Source: Verrucomicrobiia bacterium DG1235
Lineage (GTDB): Bacteria; Verrucomicrobiota; Verrucomicrobiia; Opitutales; Opitutaceae
Reading direction: 5' to 3'
DNA length: 64,000 bases
Assembly: GCA_000155695.1 (NCBI GenBank)
Contig: DS990592.1
Span: forward strand, 4,682,961-4,746,960
Both the position numbers and the translations under genes were made by a program. Shown here piece by piece: positions 25,698 to 33,182 of the stretch. Each line of letters starts with the position of its first letter. Within the stretch, counting starts at the first letter, position 1. The notes under the pieces are model-generated. The model was not told the DNA's origin and ran no database searches. It worked only from the letters and a program-made list of their open reading frames with translations.

Positions 25698-26591
25698 ATG
25701 GTTATCAATACAAACTCCAACGCTGTAGAAGCTGCTAGCAGTCTGCAGAGAAGCTCTATGCAGCTCAGTCGCAGCCTTGCTCGATTGAGCTCTGGCTCTA
25801 AGATTATAAATCCGTCCGACGATGCTGCCGGACTCGCTGTATCCGAAAAGCTAGAGGCCCAGAACTCTCGTATTCGCGCGGCAAAGGTAAATGCTCAAAA
25901 CGCTGTTTCGCTTGTACAAACCGCGGACGGATTTCTGTCTACGATGAGCACGGTTTTGAATCGAATGAGTGAGCTGTCGATGCTCGCGAAAGATGTTACA
26001 AAGAACCCGGATGATATAGCATTATACGGCACGGAGTTTGATCAGCTTAAGGATCAATTGCGCGATATTATCGGCAATGGTCCAAACGGCACCAATAGCG
26101 CGCCGAACTGGAATATATCCGGGTCCGAGCCCACTGGATCGTTCAATGGCATTAGTCTTTTCGGGGCTCGCCCAGACCTTAAGGCAGTCGTCGGAGCGAA
26201 CGGAGATCAGACCATGAATATCGGCCAGGTGAATCTGCGCGAAATCGGTGGAGCTCTCTCGGACTTGCTCTGGGATAACTCGGTCGACAGTGGTCAGGCG
26301 GATATCAGTGTCGATTCTTCGACAGCAATGGATACGCTTATAGAGGCGGTTCAGCAGGTGGCCGATAATCGGGCGACTTTGGGCGCGGTGCAGTCGCGTC
26401 TCGAGATTGTGGATGCGCAGCTTCAAGTGCAGAGCGAGAACCTCACGGCGGCTAACTCTCGTATTCGAGATGTGGATGTTGCGGAGGAGTCAACTCGACT
26501 CGCCAAGTATCAAATTCTCGTTCAATCCGGTACTGCCATGCTCTCTCAAGCGAATTCGCTGCCGGAATCGGTTTTGCGTCTTCTCAACTAA
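25698..26591 (+). CDS. fliC: Flagellin
   Basis: This is the filament subunit. The 297-residue product has the conserved N-terminal helix (SSLQRSSMQLSRSLARLSSGSKI, PSDDAAGLAVSEKL) and C-terminal helix (SRLEIVDAQLQVQSENLTAANSRIRDVDVAEESTRL) with a short variable centre, so it is compact. An AAAGGAAGAGG Shine-Dalgarno stretch precedes the ATG and overlaps a GGA that could be a CsrA site. No sigma-28 element was recognised upstream. Neither fliD nor fliS is in the window. Confidence 0.95.
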   Translation: MVINTNSNAVEAASSLQRSSMQLSRSLARLSSGSKIINPSDDAAGLAVSEKLEAQNSRIRAAKVNAQNAVSLVQTADGFLSTMSTVLNRMSELSMLAKDVTKNPDDIALYGTEFDQLKDQLRDIIGNGPNGTNSAPNWNISGSEPTGSFNGISLFGARPDLKAVVGANGDQTMNIGQVNLREIGGALSDLLWDNSVDSGQADISVDSSTAMDTLIEAVQQVADNRATLGAVQSRLEIVDAQLQVQSENLTAANSRIRDVDVAEESTRLAKYQILVQSGTAMLSQANSLPESVLRLLN

Positions 26592-26631
26592 GAGAGATCG
26601 TTGCCTCAAAAACTTTAAAAACAATTTCCCC

Positions 26632-27123
26632 ATGATTTCAGCAGTAGATCAGTATCTCAATACCCTCCTCACTTTTGTGCCTCGGAATCGGGCGAATCGC
26701 TTTACCAAGGACTACATCGCTCTCATTCACGTGCCGGCGACTGGTCCTGAAAAAGTGTATTCGCTGGTCTTGGACGAAGCTAAGCCGCTCATCACTGTAG
26801 CGGCCTACAAAAGCGCTGTTTGGGAGGTCATAGGAGACTTCGAAGAAGAGAATGCGGGCAAGCCGGAGCTCGACGCCCTGCAAGCGGAGGTCGAAGCGGA
26901 CCATCCGGCGCTCGGCTATCTCAAAAGCCGTACGTTAAAAGGCTGTAAGAACTACAGCGACGGACGAGCCGGCCTCGACTACTATCTTATGCTTTGGCAG
27001 AGAGATGGAGAGACTGGAGTAGTGGAATGCTATGAGCCTTACTCGCGAGATGACTATTCCTGGTCTACCGTGATTGGCGCGATGCAAGTTCTTTCTAGTC
27101 AATTTGAATACGCTATTAGGTAG
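26632..27123 (+). CDS. Uncharacterised 163-residue protein downstream of flagellin
   Basis: The ATG at 26632 was chosen because the frame upstream of it overlaps the end of flagellin. The product is soluble, with no membrane segment or signal peptide, and has a mixed alpha/beta appearance (DYIALIHVPATGPEKVYSLVLDEAKPL, LDYYLMLWQRDGETGVVECYEPYSRDD). I recognise no family. It is 40 bp after flagellin and 11 bp before the next small gene, so it is probably in the late flagellar operon. A chaperone or regulatory role is conceivable but not shown. Confidence 0.7.
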   Translation: MISAVDQYLNTLLTFVPRNRANRFTKDYIALIHVPATGPEKVYSLVLDEAKPLITVAAYKSAVWEVIGDFEEENAGKPELDALQAEVEADHPALGYLKSRTLKGCKNYSDGRAGLDYYLMLWQRDGETGVVECYEPYSRDDYSWSTVIGAMQVLSSQFEYAIR

Positions 27124-27134
27124 GAGAATCAACC

Positions 27135-27350
27135 ATGCCGACTAAACCATCATTCAAAACGACGCTACAACACAAGCGATTCCTCGGAGTCCGCTTCGCT
27201 ACCTGCAATACCTATGGTCGCCTTTATCTTAACGATGACGGAGACGCGTATGTGGGTCGTTGCCCGAAGTGCTTCACGCCCTTCACGGTGCGGGTAGGCG
27301 AAGGCGGTACGGAAAGTCGTATGTTTATTGCGAACTGCGGAAGTCACTAA
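27135..27350 (+). CDS. Small putative zinc-ribbon protein in the flagellar locus
   Basis: This is a 71-residue product preceded by a good ribosome site (TAGGAGAATCAACC). Cysteines at 24, 43, 46 and 68, with C43-P-K-C46 forming a ribbon knuckle, suggest one bound metal ion. No known family is recognised. It is tightly packed between two other unknown genes after flagellin and, like the gene at 16899, is a four-Cys protein embedded in the flagellar locus. Confidence 0.72.
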   Translation: MPTKPSFKTTLQHKRFLGVRFATCNTYGRLYLNDDGDAYVGRCPKCFTPFTVRVGEGGTESRMFIANCGSH

Positions 27351-27355
27351 ATCGA

Positions 27356-28003
27356 GTGCAAATCCTGATCGCAGGACTCGTGGCAGCAGCTCTTTTGCTT
27401 CTGCTTCCGCGCTTTCTTGGGCGGCGCCAAGAGCGCATGCTCAAAGAGTACGAAGTGCTGGAGAAGCGCTTCGGTCTGACGCGTCGCGTATCCAAAAGCC
27501 GTTGGGGAAAGGGGATTGGCGAGCGCTACTCGTTGTTTGGAGAGAACAGAGGGTATCCGCTTTCTCTTTACAGTCACTTTGTTGGGAAGGGCAGGGAGAA
27601 GAGAGTCTGGACTTCATTGACGCTCGAAGTCTTGTTCGTCGAAGATCTTGAGTTGTGTGTAGAGTTTTCCGCGACTGATTCGGTATCCCGTTTTACTTTG
27701 AATGAAGCGCTGGAGCGTTTGCCTGTATTGGAAGGCGTAGAATTGCGCTGCAGTGAGGTGGAGTTCGCTTCGATCGTTTTACAGGAGCCGATCGCTGCTC
27801 GACTCAGATCGCTTGCTCGCCAGCCAACTTGCGGAGCGATACGCTTGAACAAGGGCTTTCTCGAATACCGCGAAGCAGGAACAATGGACGAGGAGTCGCA
27901 ACGCATTCGCTTTCAGGAGGCGATCCTTCTCTTGGCGGCCTTAGCCGATGCCCTTTCGGTTTATTTTAGCGAGAGAAAGAAGAGCGAGGCTGCTGCCTTA
28001 TAA
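27356..28003 (+). CDS. Uncharacterised membrane-anchored protein at the end of the flagellar locus
   Basis: The GTG at 27356 was chosen because it starts just after the previous stop and puts a membrane helix (VQILIAGLVAAALLLLLPRFLG) at the N-terminus; an earlier start would overlap the previous gene by about 90 bp. The 215-residue product then has a charged segment (RRQERMLKEYEVLEKRFGL) and a soluble domain of mixed structure. It ends 5 bp before the convergent patB-like gene. I do not recognise a family. Confidence 0.68.
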   Translation: MQILIAGLVAAALLLLLPRFLGRRQERMLKEYEVLEKRFGLTRRVSKSRWGKGIGERYSLFGENRGYPLSLYSHFVGKGREKRVWTSLTLEVLFVEDLELCVEFSATDSVSRFTLNEALERLPVLEGVELRCSEVEFASIVLQEPIAARLRSLARQPTCGAIRLNKGFLEYREAGTMDEESQRIRFQEAILLLAALADALSVYFSERKKSEAAAL

Positions 28004-28008
28004 AGGCG

Positions 28009-29163
28009 CTACCTCAGCGCTTCTACGCCTGCTTTGAGTCTGCGTAGGCCTTCTTCGAGGGTAACGCGGGGGCAGCCGAAGTTTAGCCGGACGTGCTGCT
28101 TGCTGTCGAAGAACGCTCCGTCGCTTAGGCCGATGCCGTGGCTTTCGAAATGGGATACGGGATCTTGTAGCTCGAATTTGGATACGTCCATCCAGCTCAG
28201 ATAAGTCGCTTCGTGCTGGTAGATTCCTATCTCTGGGGTTTCGCGTTTGACGAAGTCGTGGATAAGGTCGCGGTTTTTCGCTAGGTAGGCCTGAAGCTCG
28301 TCTCGCCAGTCGCCGGCGTAGCGGTAGGCGGCTTCGCAAGCGGTGTAGCCGAGGTTGTTTACCTCTGCCATGATTCCGCGGGTCGCGGCTACGAATTGGC
28401 GGCGGAGATCTTCGTCGGGGAAGATGGCTATGGAGCAGCCGAGTCCTGCGAGATTGTAGGTCTTGCTCGGGGCGATGAAGGTGAAGACTCGCTTAGCCGC
28501 TTCGGGCGATACGGAGGCGAGGGGGATGTGCTGGCGTCCGTCGAGCGTGAGTTCGCAGTGGATCTCGTCGGAACAGCAGATCAAGTCGTGCCGCTCGCAG
28601 AAATCGATGACCTTGAGCAGCTCTTCGCGTTCGAAGACGCGGGCGCAGGGGTTGTGCGGATTGCAGAATAGGAAGAGTTTAGTGTCGGGTCTGACCGCTG
28701 CCTCGAGGGCGTCCCAGTCGATGACGTAGCGATCGCCGTCGATGGCCATGGGGGCTTTTACGACGGGGCGTTTCTGGAATTTGGGGCCGAAGATGAATGG
28801 CGGATAGATGGGGGTGGTCGTCAGCACGCTATCGTTCGTTTCGCAGAAGGCGCGGCTGGCGATGTTTAGGCCAACAACCAGTCCGGGAAGCCAGACGAGC
28901 CAGTCCGGGTTGACCTTCCAGGAGTATTCGCGCTCGAGCATTTCGACGGTGGCTTCGGTGCAGGATGGCTCGGGGCGGGCGTATCCAAAAATGCCATGGT
29001 CTATGCGCTCGTGCAAGGCGTCGAGCACGACTTCGGGGGCGTGGAAGTCCATGTCTGCGACCCACATGGGGAGGATATCCTTGCCCTCGTATTTCTGCCA
29101 TTTCTGGCTGTCGGTTTCGGTGCGGTCGTAGACGGTGTCGAAGATGGATGGCTCGCTGCTCAT
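28009..29163 (-). CDS. PatB/MalY-family PLP-dependent C-S lyase
   Basis: This is a fold-type I PLP enzyme of the PatB/MalY group, which cleave cystathionine or other C-S bonds. The 384-residue product has the family-typical N-terminus (DTVYDRTETDSQKWQKYEG, LPMWVADMDF), the CNPHNPC Asn motif at 168-174, the D199-E-I-H motif and the PLP-binding lysine K234 in APSKTYNLAG. Length is normal. Its substrate cannot be told from the sequence; cystathionine beta-lyase in methionine synthesis or a cysteine desulfhydrase are both possible. It is convergent with the flagellar locus and probably transcribed with, or after, the gene at 29272. Confidence 0.88.
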   Translation of the reverse strand: MSSEPSIFDTVYDRTETDSQKWQKYEGKDILPMWVADMDFHAPEVVLDALHERIDHGIFGYARPEPSCTEATVEMLEREYSWKVNPDWLVWLPGLVVGLNIASRAFCETNDSVLTTTPIYPPFIFGPKFQKRPVVKAPMAIDGDRYVIDWDALEAAVRPDTKLFLFCNPHNPCARVFEREELLKVIDFCERHDLICCSDEIHCELTLDGRQHIPLASVSPEAAKRVFTFIAPSKTYNLAGLGCSIAIFPDEDLRRQFVAATRGIMAEVNNLGYTACEAAYRYAGDWRDELQAYLAKNRDLIHDFVKRETPEIGIYQHEATYLSWMDVSKFELQDPVSHFESHGIGLSDGAFFDSKQHVRLNFGCPRVTLEEGLRRLKAGVEALR

Positions 29164-29271
29164 GTTGAAAAGGAGGGAGGCGAAAGGGCTCGTTGTTGTA
29201 AATGGGAAAGTGAGTGGCGCTGGGCTGGGTGAACCGTGTTTTTCGGTAGGATGCGGTTTGTGTCTTGTACT

Positions 29272-30285
29272 TTATAAAGGACGGCCGGATTTGAGGCGGG
29301 CGGTGGGGTCTTCAATTTCGGTCCACTGGAAGAGGGTTGAGGCGGGTCCTTTTTTGAGGGCTTTCCAGAGCTGCTTGTCGTCGCGTTTCTGGAGCTCGAG
29401 ATCGCGAATGCCGGCGGAGTCGCAGGAGAGCAGGCGCGTGTAGCCTTTGAATTGTCGGGGGCGGCCGATGAGGCGCGACGCGGCGGAAGGATGAATTGTG
29501 AATTGTGAAGGATGAGGCGGGGAGAGGGTTTTGTTTTGCACGGCGAGGAAGCTATAGGGGAGGCTGCGAAGATCGATCTCCATCAACTGGGCGAAGCGGG
29601 CCCAGAAGCTTTCGGTGAAGGCTTCGACGGGGGGCTTGCCGAAGAAGTGGCACCAATGGCGTCCGTTTTCGACGGTGAGCATGGGGCAGGCTTCGCATTG
29701 AGTGCAGGGGGCGGCGATGTGGAAGTCGGTGCGCAGCGTTTCGCGCAGGGCGATAAGCTTGCGGCTGGCGGAGTAGTCGCCCGGCTCGACGACGAGGATC
29801 TGGGCGGCGGAGCTGATTTGTTTGGCGAGGGCGTCTTGCGTGTCCTGGCTGAGCTCGGTGAGGGCGTGGGAGACGAGGACGAGGGTGTCGGTGTCTGCGG
29901 TGGATGGGGCGGCGGCGATCTCTACTTTGAGATTTGGGTAGGCGTCGCGGATGGTTTTTTTGGCGAAGCGACAGGCGGCGAGGGAGTGGTCCCAGAGGAG
30001 GACTTCGTCGATGGCGTCGGGGCCGAAATGGGCGAGGACGCGGAGGGTGGCGATGCCGGACCCGCAGCCCCAGTCGAGGATGCGGCGCGCCTGTAGCTGG
30101 AAGCCGGCTTGGTTGGCTTCGGCGAGGGCGTTGTCCCACTTCCAGCCGATGCGGGCTGCGAAGGTGTGGTGGTAGTGGGCGAGGTCTTCCTCGCTCTGCC
30201 AGTAGACGCCGGCAGGTTTTGCGGTGTCGAGGAAGCGGTTGCGGAGGCGTTCGAGGGTGTCCCAGTTGATGTCGATTTCTTGCAT
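29272..30285 (-). CDS. Rsm22-like methyltransferase carrying an in-frame repeat insertion
   Basis: The 337-residue product has a class I methyltransferase domain (RRILDWGCGSGIATLRVL, residues about 67-84) and a cysteine cluster (APCTQCEACPML, then RHWCHFF) typical of the Rsm22/METTL17 family, which is linked to small ribosomal subunit assembly. These cysteines are thought to bind metal or an iron-sulfur cluster. A segment reading SPPHPSQFTIHPSAA (near 29487-29517) has the look of a common intergenic repeat translated in frame, and the conserved IGRPRQFKGYTRLL block follows directly. Function of the bacterial members is not well defined. Confidence 0.8.
   Translation of the reverse strand: MQEIDINWDTLERLRNRFLDTAKPAGVYWQSEEDLAHYHHTFAARIGWKWDNALAEANQAGFQLQARRILDWGCGSGIATLRVLAHFGPDAIDEVLLWDHSLAACRFAKKTIRDAYPNLKVEIAAAPSTADTDTLVLVSHALTELSQDTQDALAKQISSAAQILVVEPGDYSASRKLIALRETLRTDFHIAAPCTQCEACPMLTVENGRHWCHFFGKPPVEAFTESFWARFAQLMEIDLRSLPYSFLAVQNKTLSPPHPSQFTIHPSAASRLIGRPRQFKGYTRLLSCDSAGIRDLELQKRDDKQLWKALKKGPASTLFQWTEIEDPTARLKSGRPL
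29487..29517. repeat. Short interspersed repeat inside the Rsm22-like gene
   Basis: The DNA here contains tandem GAATTGTGAATTGTGAA units flanked by AAGGATGA on both sides. Such GAATTGTGAA tracts are familiar as intergenic repeats in many environmental genomes, yet here they lie within an open coding frame. Confidence 0.5.
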
Positions 30286-30894
30286 GCTAAAAGAGGGGGA
30301 GAAAGGTGTTGGGCAGTTGAGGCCTTGTCCAGCGCGGGTTTGGCGATGTTGTTTGCTGCGCGTTTCGCGAAAGAGAAGGCAGGCGCGGCGGGGATTTCTC
30401 TGGCCTTGTCGTTTTGGTGTAGGAAATCGGCGATCCGAGTTTGATCTTCTCTAAGGAGTCGTAGGGGATGCAATTGGTGCCCCTTAGGAAATATTCGGCG
30501 ACGAAGCTTCTTCGCATATTCGAAATGGCTTGGAACGGGGTCTAGGCGAATCTGGGGTGAGTATGCTTTGGACGAAAATAAAAAATTCTAATAGGGCAGC
30601 GTTATTGTAGGTAGGTTTCGATGAATTGATCCGTACACGAGCGATAGGGTACGTAGTTAGAACTAGATGAATCGGGAATGCCTAGGGACAAAGAGAAATT
30701 CTTCCTAGAAACTAGCCTATAGCAATAGGGAGGGATGTTCCTTTTTTCGCTTGGTCAAATCTGAAGTGGGTTTGGATACGATTCCCCATGTGTCGGGATT
30801 TTCGAAAATCCGATGGGAAGTAAAACGAGAATGAAAGCCGTGGCCTCCATCAAGAGGCCCTATTTTCACGACGTTCCCAAGGTAGCAAAAAGCT
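30286..30894. other. Intergenic region without a recognisable gene
   Basis: This 609-bp divergent gap has no ORF with convincing features. It holds a 16-bp palindrome (GGATTTTCGAAAATCC, 30796-30811) and a six-pair hairpin (GGCCTC/GAGGCC, 30842-30859) in the probable leader of the downstream gene. These may be regulatory, but no known riboswitch consensus is satisfied. Confidence 0.5.
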
Positions 30895-33006
30895 ATGAAT
30901 TTACCGCACGACAGAATGAAAATATTACTTTTAAATTATTTGGCGAGGAGTGGAAATCGTGTTGCTAGGAGAGGTTTGGCAGCGGCCGCTCGGTGCTGGC
31001 GCAAAGTGGCGCTGTGGGGAGCGATCAGTCTTACAAGTGTCTCGTTTTCCGAAGAGGTTCATCTGGCTTGGATTGACGAGTCAGCGATTGAGCAGGGGTT
31101 CGAGATCGAGAGATCGGTAGATGGAGGCGAGTTCGTGCAGCTGGGTGAAACCGTTGCAAATGAAACAACTTTTATAGATAGGGATGTGCAGTCCGGTTCG
31201 CGTTACGATTATCGTTTGAGGGCGTTTAACCCATTCGGGTATTCAGATTATACGGACGTTGTTTCCACTTTTGTCAGCTCGGATGGAAATGGGCAAGGAA
31301 CGCAGGTCGTATTGACGACTTCCCAAATCGGAGGGCTTCCCAGCGAGGCCACTACTTTTTACGATGAAGATATCAATATGTATCTGATGACGGCGAGTGG
31401 TTTAGGCTACGAGACCCACAAGGACGAAATACGTTTTTCTTATGTGCCGGTTGGCGAGGATTTTTCTCTTACTGCTCAGGTGCACTATTTTAAAGGTGAT
31501 GATGACTTTGCTCGGGTAGGGTTGATGCTGCGCGAGGGATTGGCTGACGACGCGAGGCATGCGTCGGTAGTTGTAAACGAGATGGGCAGTTATGAATCCT
31601 TAGTGCGTTCGGCGCGAGGTGAAGAGGTCGCTCTGAAGATTGGAGAGTCAGTAGGGGATCAGGCTTTTCTCCGCATTCAAGGAAGCGGCGGAACGGTGTC
31701 GCTCTTCTATTCGCACGACGCTTTGGATTGGGAACTCATCGAGAACGTAGACTTCCAGGTGAACGGCGAAGCGCTGCTGGGCTTGGCAATCGGCTCGCAG
31801 CAGATCAGCCAGGTCTCGGGAGCTTTGGTGGAAATTCTAGAATCGAACGTCGATGGGTTTGTCGGCACGTTGCAGCATCCTGACTTGTTTGATCACACGA
31901 ATGAAGGTCAGCTGGTTTCCGGGCTGTTGAGCGATCTCGAAGAGGCTCTCGCTGGGGCGTCGCTTGTGCAATGGCCTGATGCGGAGCCAATTGAAGATAG
32001 TATTGATAATGGGGATTTCGAAGCGGGCATGACCGACTGGAGATTCTACACCAATGGATCTGGCAGAGCTAGCATCGTAAGCGACGGCTCCGATAGCGCC
32101 ATGCAGATTAATCTTTATTCAAGAGGGTCGAATATTCAACTCTATCAAAATGAGGTATCGCTAGAGCCGAATACCGAGTATACCTTGAGCTTCGATGCGT
32201 ATTCGAATACTGGACATGATGTGCGAGTCAGTTTGGCAAAGCACAGCACTCCTTATACAAACTATGGTATTAATAAGGATCGAGTTGACCTGACTACGGA
32301 ATGGCAAACGAATACTATCACATTCACTACGAGAAACTTTGGTTCTTCTGTGAGTAATGGTCGACTGTACTTTTGGCTCGCGGATGATGCTCGCCCAGGA
32401 GATCGCTACATGATTGATAATGTACGATTGGTAAAGGCGGGAGCCGAAGCGCCGGTAGATGTCGACCATGGTTTCGAGCTGGAGTCGGAACCAGGGTATA
32501 GCCTGCCGCTTGAGCTTGATCAGGATCCAGTCGAGGAGGAGCTTGTCAGCGCTATTGATAACGGTGGTTTCGAAACGGATATATCAGATTGGACTTTCTA
32601 TACGAATGGACGAGGAAGCGCTGATCTCAGTAAGCCTGGCTATGGTCAGAGCGAGAGCGCGGTTCTCGTTAAGATTGATAAGGTAGGATCCAATATACAA
32701 TTATATCAAAATGATATATCACTCCTTCCTAATACTTCCTACCGTTTGAGCTTTGCAGCTTACTCGAATGTCGGGCGCGATATGAGCGTATCGCTCTTCA
32801 GGCAAAGCGGAGCTTATGTTAACTATGGCCTAAGCAACGTGAAAGTGGACTTGGGCACGGATTGGGAGGTCTTCACTATCGAGTTCACGACTGGAAATTT
32901 TGACCAAGCAGTTGATGACGGTCGCCTTATCTTCTGGTTCGCAGACCGAATCTGGGGAGGCGAGCGCTACTACATCGATGAGGTTAAGTTGACTGAGTTG
33001 CCTTGA
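30895..33006 (+). CDS. Secreted multidomain protein with two carbohydrate-binding-like modules
   Basis: The 703-residue product has a long basic N-terminus with a hydrophobic segment at about 35-52, resembling an atypical signal peptide. Alternative starts include the Met at residue 8. A fibronectin type III-like domain (about 53-125) follows, then a beta-sandwich (about 135-320) and two related modules (about 365-520 and 555-703), each of the form IDNGxFE...DW.FYTNG...Y.LSF.AYS...W......TF...DGRL.FW.AD. The modules resemble CBM4/9-type carbohydrate-binding domains. The same module occurs in the protein at 38820. No catalytic domain is recognised, so a surface adhesin or polysaccharide-binding role is the likely reading. 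Confidence 0.75.
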   Translation: MNLPHDRMKILLLNYLARSGNRVARRGLAAAARCWRKVALWGAISLTSVSFSEEVHLAWIDESAIEQGFEIERSVDGGEFVQLGETVANETTFIDRDVQSGSRYDYRLRAFNPFGYSDYTDVVSTFVSSDGNGQGTQVVLTTSQIGGLPSEATTFYDEDINMYLMTASGLGYETHKDEIRFSYVPVGEDFSLTAQVHYFKGDDDFARVGLMLREGLADDARHASVVVNEMGSYESLVRSARGEEVALKIGESVGDQAFLRIQGSGGTVSLFYSHDALDWELIENVDFQVNGEALLGLAIGSQQISQVSGALVEILESNVDGFVGTLQHPDLFDHTNEGQLVSGLLSDLEEALAGASLVQWPDAEPIEDSIDNGDFEAGMTDWRFYTNGSGRASIVSDGSDSAMQINLYSRGSNIQLYQNEVSLEPNTEYTLSFDAYSNTGHDVRVSLAKHSTPYTNYGINKDRVDLTTEWQTNTITFTTRNFGSSVSNGRLYFWLADDARPGDRYMIDNVRLVKAGAEAPVDVDHGFELESEPGYSLPLELDQDPVEEELVSAIDNGGFETDISDWTFYTNGRGSADLSKPGYGQSESAVLVKIDKVGSNIQLYQNDISLLPNTSYRLSFAAYSNVGRDMSVSLFRQSGAYVNYGLSNVKVDLGTDWEVFTIEFTTGNFDQAVDDGRLIFWFADRIWGGERYYIDEVKLTELP

Positions 33007-33075
33007 AGCGGAGGGCATCGTTAATGGCAGTTGCTTTGGCTTGATCGCTCGCGGGTCGGGAGCGATTGAAGAGGC

Positions 33076-33110
33076 AGAAGGTCGGCGGTTTGCTGGCCTT
33101 CTTTCTTTTT
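33076..33110 (+). terminator. Terminator after the secreted protein gene
   Basis: An 11-bp stem with two wobble pairs (33076-33086 with 33092-33102) encloses a 5-nt loop and runs into TTCTTTTT. Confidence 0.7.
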
Positions 33111-33182
33111 GGAAGGGAGCGAGGGCTATCTGCGGGATGAGGCTTGTCTTGAGGGCTTGGGCTGTCTGAATCGGCCGTTTCA

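Noticed and set aside
29512..30096. 194-codon plus-strand ORF inside the Rsm22-like gene
   Set aside because: It is a Gly/Glu/Val-rich shadow of the minus-strand gene, which has clear methyltransferase and Cys motifs.
30796..30894. Possible GEMM/cyclic dinucleotide riboswitch upstream of the 30895 gene (AAAGCC ... GGTAGC)
   Set aside because: The two short motifs and a hairpin are present, but the paired P1 structure and the spacing of the known class are not satisfied.
33008..33040. Possible sigma-54 element near TGGCAGTTGC
   Set aside because: The GG to GC spacing is several bases too short.
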